NCBI RefSeq assembly: GCF_018069565.1
Contig: NZ_JAGPNL010000001.1
Span: 496,001-560,000, forward strand
Length of the DNA stretch: 64,000 nucleotides
Reading direction: 5' to 3'
Origin: Streptomyces tagetis
GTDB taxonomy: Bacteria; Actinomycetota; Actinomycetes; Streptomycetales; Streptomycetaceae
Shown: one piece after another, positions 54,787 to 64,000 of the stretch
How positions within the stretch are numbered: position 1 is the stretch's first letter
Layout of the letters: every line of letters starts with the position of its first letter
The notes under the pieces: model-generated
What the model saw: the letters and a program-made list of their open reading frames with translations, nothing else
The model's database searches: none
What the model was told of the DNA's origin: nothing
Program-made: the position numbers and the translations under genes

Positions 54787-57174
54787 TCAGCGGCCCGCGT
54801 CCGCCGTCCCCGGCTCCCCCTCGCGCTCCAGCAGGGCGACGGGGAGGTCCCGGAAGAGGTCGGCCACCCGGACCCGGCCGGTGTGGACGCGGCCGGGGGC
54901 CAGGACGTCGGCCCAGCGGCCGGGCGGCAGCGCCAGCTCCGTGCCGCGCCAGCCGCCCGCCTCCGCCAGCCGCAGCGACAGCCGGGTCACGGCGGTCAGC
55001 ACCGCCCCGGTGCGGACGAAGGCCACGCAGTGTTCCGCCGCCGGGCCCTCGGCCGCCAGCGGCGTGTACGCCGCGCCCTCGCCGAAGACCCCGGGCCGGC
55101 GGGAGCGCAGCGCCAGCGCGGCCCGGGTCACCGCCCCCTTCTCCCCGGTGCCGGCGACGGGCGGGAAGCTCGCGGGGGCCCGGTTGTCCGGGTCCACCAG
55201 CGCCCGGTACTCGCCCTCCGTGCCCTGGTAGAGGTCCGGCACGCCCGGCATCGTCAGGTGGACCAGGGCCGTGCCGAGGACGTGGGCCCGGATGTGCGGC
55301 TCCAGCGCCTCCCGGAAGGCGGCCACCCGCTCGCCCGGCACACCGCACGGCCCCGCCGCCAGGAAGCGCGTCACCGCCTCCTCGTACTCCGGTCCCCGCT
55401 CCGTCCAGGTGGTGTGCAGGCCCGCCTCGCGGACGTGCTTCAGCAGCGCCTCGCGCACCCGGTCGCCGTCGGCCGGGCCGAGTCCGAACACCGTCTGCCA
55501 CGCCGCCCAGGCCAGCGGGGCGTCCGGCGCCCGCGGAGCCTCGGCCGACGCCTTCGCCACCACCTCGGCCCAGGCCCCGGGGCACTGGGCGAGCACGGCG
55601 AGCGCGGCCCGTACGTCGGCGCTGCGCTTGGTGTCGTGCGTGGAGAGCACCGTCCCCGCCGCGGGCCGCTCCCGCTGGAGGCCGGCGCAGAAGGCGTGGA
55701 ACTCCCCGGGCGGCAGCGCGGGCCGCCCCGGGTCGCCGCCGACCTCCCCGGCCGACAGCAGCGGCACGTAGCGGTAGAAGGCCCGGTCCTCCACCGACTT
55801 GGCGCGCAGCGCGGAGGAGGTCTGCGCGAACCGGGCCCGGAACTCCTCGTGTTCCGGCCCCTGCCCGGCCCGTCCGGTCAGCAGGTCCCGGACCGCGTCC
55901 ACCGCGCCCGCCTCCTGCGCCACCGTGAAGGCGTGCCGCGCCTCGGCCACCGCACGCTCGGTGACCACCCTGGCCGCGTCGGCGGGCGTGTAGGGCCGGT
56001 AGACCTCCATGCGGACCAGCAGCTCGCGCAGGGCGGTGCGCAGCGCCCACGGCGCCCGGTCGCGCAGCGCGGCCAGGGGCGAGGAGGCGCACAGCCGGTG
56101 CGCCACCCGGGTCAGCCGCTCCGTCTCGGCGGCCAGCTCGTGCGCGAGCACCTCGTACGCCGAACGCCGCACCGTCGCCGCCCAGTCGCCGCCCAGGTCC
56201 GCCGGAGGGTCGGCGAAGTCGCGGTAGGCGGCGAGGAGTTCGCGGGCGCCGTCCGGGTCGGTGAAGAGCGCGTCGACGTGGCGCAGGGCCTCGTACCCGG
56301 TGGTGCCGGCGACGGGCCAGTCGGCCGGCAGCCGCTCCCCGTCCGCGAGGATCTTCTCCACCACCGTCCACCGGCCGCCGGTCGCCTCGTGCAGCCGCCG
56401 CAGGTAGCCGCCGGGGTCGGCGAGCCCGTCCGGGTGGTCGATCCGCAGCCCGTCGACCACGCCCTCGCGCAGCAGCCGCAGGACGGTGGCGTGGGTCGCC
56501 TCGAAGACCTCCGGGTCCTCCACCCGCACCCCGATCAGCTCGGAGATACTGAAGAACCGCCGGTAGTTCAGCTCGGTGCGGGCCAGCCGCCACCACACCG
56601 GGCGGTACCACTGGGCGTCCAGCAGCTCGGGCAGCGGCAGGTGCTCGGTGCCCTCCCGGAGCGGGAAGACCTGCTCCCCGTGGCGCAGCACGCCGTCCTC
56701 GGCCCGCATCCCCTCCAGCACCTCGCCGAGGGGTGCGCCGAGCACCGGCAGCAGCACCTGCCCGCCCTGCGCCTCCCAGTCGATGTCGAACCAGCGCGCG
56801 TACGGCGACCCGGGCCCCTCGCGCAGCACCTCCCACAGGGCGCGGTTGTGGCGCGGGGACATCGCCATGTGGTTCGGCACGATGTCCACCACCAGGCCGA
56901 GCCCGTGCTCGCGCGCGGTGCGCGCCAGTGCCCGCAGCCCCTCCTCGCCGCCCAGTTCTCCGCGTACGCGCCCGTGGTCCACGACGTCGTAGCCGTGCGC
57001 CGAGCCGGGGACCGACTCCAGGACGGGGGAGAGGTGCAGGTGCGACACGCCGAGCGAGGCCAGGTACGGCACGGCCGCCGCCGCGGCGGCGAAGGGGAAG
57101 GCCGGCTGGAGCTGGAGCCGGTAGGTGGCCGTGGGGGTCGCGGGTACCGGCGGGCGGGGTCGCTCAGGCGTCAT
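54787..57174 (-). CDS. treY: Malto-oligosyltrehalose synthase TreY
   Basis: 795 residues from ATG 57174. GH13 barrel motifs: TATYRLQLQPAFPFAAAAA, VVDIVPNHMAMSPRHN, nucleophile Asp in VDGLRIDHPDGLADP (~245), Glu in GRWTVVEKILADGE, and Asp in STHDTKRSADVR. TreY rearranges the reducing end of linear alpha-1,4-glucans to alpha,alpha-1,1 (maltooligosyltrehalose), which TreZ cleaves. It lies 114 bp downstream of glgX on the same strand, so GlgX-TreY is the debranch-and-convert unit. The C-terminus faces the M14 gene. Confidence 0.96.
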   Translation of the reverse strand: MTPERPRPPVPATPTATYRLQLQPAFPFAAAAAAVPYLASLGVSHLHLSPVLESVPGSAHGYDVVDHGRVRGELGGEEGLRALARTAREHGLGLVVDIVPNHMAMSPRHNRALWEVLREGPGSPYARWFDIDWEAQGGQVLLPVLGAPLGEVLEGMRAEDGVLRHGEQVFPLREGTEHLPLPELLDAQWYRPVWWRLARTELNYRRFFSISELIGVRVEDPEVFEATHATVLRLLREGVVDGLRIDHPDGLADPGGYLRRLHEATGGRWTVVEKILADGERLPADWPVAGTTGYEALRHVDALFTDPDGARELLAAYRDFADPPADLGGDWAATVRRSAYEVLAHELAAETERLTRVAHRLCASSPLAALRDRAPWALRTALRELLVRMEVYRPYTPADAARVVTERAVAEARHAFTVAQEAGAVDAVRDLLTGRAGQGPEHEEFRARFAQTSSALRAKSVEDRAFYRYVPLLSAGEVGGDPGRPALPPGEFHAFCAGLQRERPAAGTVLSTHDTKRSADVRAALAVLAQCPGAWAEVVAKASAEAPRAPDAPLAWAAWQTVFGLGPADGDRVREALLKHVREAGLHTTWTERGPEYEEAVTRFLAAGPCGVPGERVAAFREALEPHIRAHVLGTALVHLTMPGVPDLYQGTEGEYRALVDPDNRAPASFPPVAGTGEKGAVTRAALALRSRRPGVFGEGAAYTPLAAEGPAAEHCVAFVRTGAVLTAVTRLSLRLAEAGGWRGTELALPPGRWADVLAPGRVHTGRVRVADLFRDLPVALLEREGEPGTADAGR

Positions 57175-57221
57175 GACCGGTACGTACCCGGCCCGCCCCG
57201 TTTCGTCTCACAGGCCCCCTT

Positions 57222-57262
57222 TACGGGCGTACGGGCGTACGGGCGTACGGGCGCATGGGCGC
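57222..57262. repeat. 8-bp gggcgtac tandem repeat between glgX and treY
   Basis: Four perfect to near-perfect copies (acgggcgt phase) with decayed copies after, in the short spacer 57175-57288. It could alter spacing or transcript coupling by slippage. Confidence 0.7.
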
Positions 57263-57288
57263 ACAGGCGTGCGCGGGGGCGCGCGGGG

Positions 57289-59472
<2,184 letters not shown>

Positions 59473-59868
59473 GGACACGACTCTCCCAGGTGTGCGCCGC
59501 CGGTGCGGGCGCCCTGGCTCCGAGTCTCCCCGAAAGTCGCTCCCGCCACCCGTGCGCGCGCCCGGGGCGCCCTGGTCCGCGCCGCGCCCCTTCGGCCCCC
59601 CGCGCGCCGTGCTCCGGGAGCGGGCGCCCGCGCGACGCGCCCCCGGCGGCCCGGCCCGGGGGCGTGGACGGTCCGCGCGCTGTGAACGCGTTATGAATCC
59701 GCTCACTCCCACGGCCGTCCCAGGCCGGAACGGCCCGGTGGATCACGCTCGTTGGGGCGACGAGCCTGTCCATCGGGCTGCACCGCGCACCGCTCCCGGA
59801 GTACCCTTCCTTGATCGTTGAGACAGGTGGTGCCCCGGGAGAGCCGGGGAGCGGAAGGCGGTGCGCGG
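59473..59868. other. Divergent regulatory spacer between glgX and the HEPN gene
   Basis: No gene is seen in this 396-bp stretch. It holds an AT-richer patch at about 59681-59700 (tgtgaacgcgttatgaatcc) with a perfect aacgcgtt palindrome at 59685-59692. The central CG with gaac/gttat flanks resembles LacI-family operators, which would suit a glycogen gene, but only 8 bp are symmetric. Confidence 0.4.
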
Positions 59869-61116
59869 GTGGGCTCGGGAGGGCTGGAACTGCCCCCTGG
59901 TGACGAGGGGCGCGAGGGGGGCTCCCCGGACGTCCGGCCCGGCGCGGTCTCCCTGGCGCGGCCGATGAGCGTGGGCGCCATCGGCCCGGAACTGGACTGG
60001 GGCGCCGAGGACTGGCACGAGGTGCGCACCCGGGCACAGCGGGCCGGCCGCGCCTACATCTGGCTGAACCTCGTCGAACAGCGGCTGCGCACGGTCGTGG
60101 CCGCCGTGCTCCGGCCCGTCTACGAACCCGTCCACGGCGACGAGTGGGTGGTCGCCGCCGCAGGTCCCGCCGGCCAGGAGTGGGTGCAGCGCGCGGTCGC
60201 CGTCCGCGAGGTCAGCCGCCGCAAGGGCTACCTCCTCGACCCCGCCGACGACAACGTGCTCAGCTTCCTCACACTGCCGCAGTTGCGGGAGCTGATGGTC
60301 CAGCACTGGCCCTGCTTCGAGCCCTACGTCGACGAGCGCCGCGACGTGGAGCTCGCCCTGGACGAGCTGGAGGTCACCCGCAACGTCGTCTCCCGCAACC
60401 GGGCCCTGTCCGAGGCGGTCCTGCGCCAGGCCGAACGGGCCTCGGCGCGGCTGCTGGACGTGCTCGGCGCGGGCAACGACGTGCCCTCCGCGCACCGGCT
60501 GCCCCTCGACGCGGTCGAGGACCTGGTCGGCGACCGCTACGCCGACGTGGTCGCCGTCCATCCCGACCGGGTCCGGCTGCTGCGCCAGTTCCCGGCCGAG
60601 GACATCTTCGGCGGCGCCCGCCGGCTGGACGCCCTCGGCATCGGCCTCAACCTGCTCGTGCAGAACTTCTCCGGGCGCCGGCTGGTGCGGCTGGCCGAGG
60701 CCGGCGGCCGGGTGCGGCTGCTCTTCCTCAACCCGGCCTCCAGCGCCGTCAAGCGCCGCGAGCGTGAACTCGGCGTCAAACGGGGCGAGCTGAGCCGTGC
60801 CGTGGAGATGAACATCCTGCACATGCGCCGGGTGCGCTCGCGGCTGCGGGACCCGGGCGCCTTCGAGATCCAGGTCTTCGACGAGACCCCCCGCTTCACC
60901 GCCTACCTCGTCGACGGCGACGGCTCCGACGGCATCGCCGTGGTCCAGTCCTACCTGGCCCGCACCCGGGGGATCGAGACGCCGGTGATGGTCCTGCGCA
61001 ACGGGCGCAACGGCGGAAAGGTCGTCAAAGCGGACCCCCTGGACGAAGCGGGCCTCTTCCCCACGTACCGCGAGGAGTTCGAGCTGATGTGGGCGGATTC
61101 GCGCCCGGTGTCCTGA
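59869..61116 (+). CDS. SAV2148-family HEPN-domain protein
   Basis: 415 residues from GTG 59869 (MGSGGLELPPGDEG) after GGAAGG; a TTG at 59818 is possible but less likely. The protein is well conserved in Streptomyces as a SAV2148-type HEPN protein. A helical pair (~95-200) contains EVTRNVVSRNRALSEAVL (~167-184): the position of the HEPN RNxxxH active site reads RNVVSRN, lacking the catalytic His. The C-terminal ~100 residues (IQVFDETPRFTAYLVDG; DLMVLRNGRNGG-like) look like a separate beta-rich domain. It is likely an inactive or binding HEPN protein. An exonuclease gene follows 106 bp downstream on the same strand. Confidence 0.85.
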   Translation: MGSGGLELPPGDEGREGGSPDVRPGAVSLARPMSVGAIGPELDWGAEDWHEVRTRAQRAGRAYIWLNLVEQRLRTVVAAVLRPVYEPVHGDEWVVAAAGPAGQEWVQRAVAVREVSRRKGYLLDPADDNVLSFLTLPQLRELMVQHWPCFEPYVDERRDVELALDELEVTRNVVSRNRALSEAVLRQAERASARLLDVLGAGNDVPSAHRLPLDAVEDLVGDRYADVVAVHPDRVRLLRQFPAEDIFGGARRLDALGIGLNLLVQNFSGRRLVRLAEAGGRVRLLFLNPASSAVKRRERELGVKRGELSRAVEMNILHMRRVRSRLRDPGAFEIQVFDETPRFTAYLVDGDGSDGIAVVQSYLARTRGIETPVMVLRNGRNGGKVVKADPLDEAGLFPTYREEFELMWADSRPVS

Positions 61117-61222
61117 GCTCCCGCCCCGGGCCGGCGGCGAAAGGCGCCGCCCGGCGTTGTCAGTGCCGCGTGCGAAGGTGGGAACCACTAGGGGGACGCA
61201 TCACCGAGGAGGGGGACCGCCC

Positions 61223-61951
61223 ATGGGCTGGCACCGGGAGCCGCTGATTGGCTTCGACCTGGAGACGACGGGCACCGACCCGCACGAGGCGCGCATCGTC
61301 ACGGCCGCCGTGATCGAGGTCCGCGACGGCACGCCGGCCGGACGCCGGGAGTGGCTGGCCGACCCGGGCGTGGAGATACCGGCCGACGCCGTCGCCGTGC
61401 ACGGCGTGAGCAACGAGCGCGCGACGGCCGAGGGCCGCCCCGCCGACCGGGTCGCCGACGCCGTGGCGAGCGTGCTCGCCGACCACTGGAAGGCGGGCGT
61501 CCCGGTCGTCGCGTACAACGCCGCCTTCGACCTGACCCTGCTCTGTGCCGAACTGCGCCGGTACGGGCTGCCGTCGCTGCGCGAGCGCCTGGGCGGACGC
61601 GATCCGGCCCCGGTCGTCGACCCGTACGTCATCGACCGCTCCGTCGACCGGTACCGCCGCGGCAAGCGGAACCTGGAGGCGGTCTGCGCCGAGTACGGGG
61701 TGGAGCTGGACGCGGCCCACGACGCGGGGGCCGACGCGCTCGCCGCGGCCCGGCTCGCCACGGCGATAGCCGTCCGCCACCCCAAGGTCGCCGCCCTCGC
61801 CCCGGCGGAGCTGCACCGCCGTCAGATCCGGTGGTGCGCCGAGTGGGCGGCGGACTTCCAGGGGTACCTGCGCCGCAAGGGCGACCCCACGGCCGTCGTC
61901 GACGGGGCCTGGCCGCTGCGCGAGGCGGCGGACACCGGCGCGCGCGTCTGA
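61223..61951 (+). CDS. DEDDh-type 3'-5' exonuclease (DnaQ family)
   Basis: 242 residues from ATG 61223 with GAGGAGGGGG just upstream. DEDDh residues: Asp12 and Glu14 in [11 protein letters not shown], Asp ~104 in [13 protein letters not shown], His/Asp in [15 protein letters not shown] (~165-170). The C-terminal ~60 residues ([20 protein letters not shown]) are a helical extension. It degrades single-stranded DNA or RNA from 3' ends, or acts as a repair/proofreading module; no polymerase is fused. It may share a transcript with the HEPN gene. Confidence 0.94.
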   Translation: MGWHREPLIGFDLETTGTDPHEARIVTAAVIEVRDGTPAGRREWLADPGVEIPADAVAVHGVSNERATAEGRPADRVADAVASVLADHWKAGVPVVAYNAAFDLTLLCAELRRYGLPSLRERLGGRDPAPVVDPYVIDRSVDRYRRGKRNLEAVCAEYGVELDAAHDAGADALAAARLATAIAVRHPKVAALAPAELHRRQIRWCAEWAADFQGYLRRKGDPTAVVDGAWPLREAADTGARV

Positions 61952-62027
61952 TCCGGCCGGCCCGGGGCGCCGCCGCGCCCACCCAGCGGGGCGCCGCCGC
62001 CGTGCCGCCGCGAGGCGCCGCTCAGGC

Positions 62028-62891
62028 TCAGAAGGGGTACCACCGCACCGTCGTGTCCCCGTCCCGCAGGGAGGCCACCCGGCGCCGGAACTCCGCCAGC
62101 GCCTTGGGATTGCTCGGCGCGTGCTGCGCCACCCACGCGCAGCTCGCCGTCTCCCGGGCGCCCCGCAGCACCGCGCAGCCGTCCCAGGCGCGCACGTCCC
62201 AGCCGTAGGTCTCGGTGAACGAGTCGTACGCCCCGGCGGGCAGCCCGTAGCGGTCCCGGCTCAGCGCCATGACGACGAGGTCGTGCTCGCGCAGGTCGGT
62301 GGAGAAGGTCTCCAGGTCCACCAGGACCGGCCCGTCGGGACCCACGTGCACATTGCGGGGGAGCGCGTCGCCGTGGATGGGGCCGGGCGGCAGGTGAGGG
62401 GTGAGCGCGGCGGCGGCCTGCGCGAAACCGTCCCGGCGCCGCCGCAGGTAGGCCGCGTCCGCCGGGTCGACCACGTCGCCCGCGAGCCGCAGCCACCGCT
62501 CCACGCCGGCCAGCAGGTCGCGCGGCGGCAGCGGGAAGTCCGGCGCGGGCAGGGCGTGCACCAGCCGCAGCAGCGCGGCCACGTCGTGGGGCTCGGCCGG
62601 CCGTACGGAGTCGGGGAGCCGGTGCCACAGGGTCACCGGGTGCCCGTCGACGAAGAGCGCCTTCGGCTCGGCCGCCCGCACCGCGGGCACCCCGGCCTCC
62701 TCCAGCCACACCGCGATGGCCAGCTCGCGTCGGGCGCGCTCCAGCAGCTCCGCGTCCCGGCCCACCTTGACCGCGAGGCCGCCCGCGGCGAACACCGCGT
62801 TCTCGCCCAGCGCGAGCAGCCTCGCCTCCCGCGCCGGGCCGGGCAGCACCCCGGCCGCGTCCAGCACCTCCCGGGCCCGTGCCTCGTCCAT
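62028..62891 (-). CDS. APH-family phosphotransferase
   Basis: 287 residues from ATG 62891. The APH kinase fold is intact: [14 protein letters not shown] (~172; HGD and Asn of the Brenner motif) and [12 protein letters not shown] (~193; DLE metal-binding motif). N-terminal [19 protein letters not shown] is the Gly-rich nucleotide loop and Lys. Substrate unknown; such enzymes phosphorylate sugars, amino alcohols or antibiotics. Divergent from the macrolide glycosyltransferase with a 255-bp spacer; it may be a second detoxification gene but no evidence links them. Confidence 0.9.
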   Translation of the reverse strand: MDEARAREVLDAAGVLPGPAREARLLALGENAVFAAGGLAVKVGRDAELLERARRELAIAVWLEEAGVPAVRAAEPKALFVDGHPVTLWHRLPDSVRPAEPHDVAALLRLVHALPAPDFPLPPRDLLAGVERWLRLAGDVVDPADAAYLRRRRDGFAQAAAALTPHLPPGPIHGDALPRNVHVGPDGPVLVDLETFSTDLREHDLVVMALSRDRYGLPAGAYDSFTETYGWDVRAWDGCAVLRGARETASCAWVAQHAPSNPKALAEFRRRVASLRDGDTTVRWYPF

Positions 62892-63109
62892 CCGTCCGTC
62901 CTCCGTGTCCGTCCTCGGCCGCTTCTCCGTCGACGGCGTGCCGGCGGGGGACGGCCCGTGGCTCCGGGCGCGCGGGGCGCCCGGTGTCCGCCATCCACCG
63001 GTCAGTCTCCCATTCGCACAGGTGGGGCCGTGTGCGCGGTGCCCCCTCAGCGCCGGGGTCAGGGCCGGAGGGCGGACGTGCGGACGTGCGGGCGGGTGCG
63101 GAAAGTCTT

Positions 63110-63139
63110 TTGCACGAGACGTCTCGTCTCGCCTAGGGT
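63110..63139 (+). promoter_or_regulatory. Macrolide-glycosyltransferase promoter with central operator palindrome
   Basis: -35 TTGCAC (63110-63115), 18-bp spacer, -10 TAGGGT (63134-63139). A perfect 14-bp palindrome acgagacgtctcgt (63114-63127) fills the spacer, so a TetR- or MarR-type repressor would block RNA polymerase. No regulator gene is visible before the window ends. Confidence 0.55.
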
Positions 63140-63146
63140 CGTCCGC

Positions 63147-64000
63147 ATGACCAGTCCCGCGCACATCGCCATGTTCTCCGTCGCCGCCCACGGCCATGTG
63201 AACCCCAGCCTGGAGGTGATCCGCGAACTCGTCGCGCGGGGCCACCGGGTGACCTACGCGATCCCGCCGCACTTCGCCGAGAAGGTCGCCGAGACCGGTG
63301 CCGAGCCCCGGCTGTGGAACAGCACCCTGCCCGGCCCCGACGCGGACCCCTCCGCCTGGGGCACCACCCTGCTCGACAACGTGGAGCCCTTCCTCGCCGA
63401 CGCGATCCAGGCGCTCCCGCAGCTCGTCGCCGCCTACGAGGGGGACACCCCGGACCTCGTCCTGCACGACATCACCTCCTACCCGGCCCGCGTCCTCGCC
63501 CACCGCTGGGGCGTGCCCGCCGTCTCCCTCTCACCGAACCTGGTCGCCTGGGAGGGGTACGAGAAGGAGGTCGGCGAGCCGATGTGGGCCGAGCCGCTGA
63601 CCACCGAGCGCGGCCGGGCGTACTACGCGCGCTTCCACGCCTGGCTGGAGGAGAACGGGATCACCGAGCACCCCGACCCGTTCGTCGGCCGTCCCGCCCG
63701 CTCCCTGGTGCTGATCCCGAAGGTGCTCCAGCCGCACGCCGACCGGGTCGACGAGAGCGTGCACAGCTTCGTCGGCGCCTGCCAGGGCGACCGCTCCGGG
63801 GAGGGCGACTGGCGGCGCCCGGCCGGCGCCGACAAGGTCGTCCTCGTCTCCCTCGGCTCCTCCTTCACCCGGCAGCCCGCCTTCTACCGGGAGTGCGTCC
63901 GCGCCTTCGCCGGACTGCCCGGCTGGCACACGGTGCTCCAGGTCGGCCGGCACGTCACCGCCGGGGAACTGGGGGAGGTGCCCGACTCCGTGGAGGTGCG
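63147..64000 (+). CDS. mgt: Macrolide family (MGT-type) glycosyltransferase, 3' end outside window
   Basis: 285 residues visible from ATG 63147. GT-B, GT1-family features: N-terminal [20 protein letters not shown] with the conserved catalytic-site His in AHGHVNP, and the central [20 protein letters not shown], where the C-terminal domain begins. The donor-binding PSPG-like motif lies beyond the window. Homologues (Mgt/OleD) transfer glucose from UDP-glucose to the 2'-OH of macrolide desosamine and inactivate the drug. Its promoter carries a palindromic operator (63114-63127), so expression is likely inducible. Confidence 0.93.
   Translation, partial: MTSPAHIAMFSVAAHGHVNPSLEVIRELVARGHRVTYAIPPHFAEKVAETGAEPRLWNSTLPGPDADPSAWGTTLLDNVEPFLADAIQALPQLVAAYEGDTPDLVLHDITSYPARVLAHRWGVPAVSLSPNLVAWEGYEKEVGEPMWAEPLTTERGRAYYARFHAWLEENGITEHPDPFVGRPARSLVLIPKVLQPHADRVDESVHSFVGACQGDRSGEGDWRRPAGADKVVLVSLGSSFTRQPAFYRECVRAFAGLPGWHTVLQVGRHVTAGELGEVPDSVEV

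Overview
The window is a high-GC (roughly 73-75% by eye) actinobacterial chromosome segment, almost certainly Streptomyces. The evidence is the codon bias (third positions nearly all G or C), a CprB-type gamma-butyrolactone-receptor homologue next to a bifunctional geosmin synthase, a four-gene conservon (CvnA-D type), a coproporphyrin-dependent haem pair (HemY/CgoX plus HemQ/ChdC), and several Streptomyces-typical families (DUF4349, DUF6230/DUF6114, DUF1707-FHA, SAV2148-type HEPN, TIGR04222). The cprB - DUF89 - geosmin synthase order matches S. coelicolor SCO6071-SCO6073 as I remember it. I see no rRNA, tRNA or CRISPR array.

Layout. 1-7.3 kb: the 3' part of a flotillin/SPFH protein, a repeat-rich spacer, and a very large AAA+ ATPase. 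7.3-10.9 kb (minus strand): rhomboid protease, CoA-disulfide-reductase-like flavoprotein, DUF4349 lipoprotein. 11-13.2 kb (plus): the last two enzymes of the coproporphyrin haem route. 13.2-17.3 kb (minus): a DUF692/MNIO enzyme with a fused C-terminal partner-like domain, a TIGR04222 membrane protein, and a secreted TAP-type peptidase. 17.5-20.8 kb (minus): PTH2-like protein, polysaccharide deacetylase lipoprotein, Rieske-FAD oxidoreductase. 21-22.4 kb: an IS110-family element lying inside a 21-bp imperfect inverted repeat. 22.7-26.3 kb (minus): PhoX-like Tat phosphatase, slipin, ZapE ATPase. 26.5-30 kb (plus): RibD-like reductase, a small unknown protein, MurC, MsrB. 30.2-33.8 kb (plus): a complete osmoprotectant ABC transporter. 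33.8-38.8 kb (minus): a conservon and an orphan sugar-binding lipoprotein upstream of it. 39.5-41.8 kb: DUF6114/DUF6230 pair, divergent from a small secreted protein. 41.9-46.3 kb (plus): cprB, DUF89 phosphatase, geosmin synthase. 46.4-49.3 kb (plus): PDZ protein, M24 peptidase, degenerate APH-fold protein. 49.3-59.5 kb: glycogen-to-trehalose enzymes GlgX/TreX, TreY and TreZ on the minus strand, interrupted by an amidase, a DUF1707-FHA protein and an M14 peptidase. 59.9-64 kb: SAV2148-type HEPN protein, DEDDh exonuclease, APH kinase, and the start of a macrolide glycosyltransferase with a palindromic operator inside its promoter.

How the genes work together. HemY and HemQ convert coproporphyrinogen to haem. 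GlgX, TreY and TreZ debranch alpha-glucan and convert it to trehalose, which fits the osmoprotectant importer as a stress theme. CvnA-D form a membrane sensor with a small GTPase output. CprB may control itself and neighbouring genes. The least understood units are the MNIO-TIGR04222-peptidase cluster, the flotillin/AAA+ pair, the nested IS110 site, and the conservon with its upstream binding protein.
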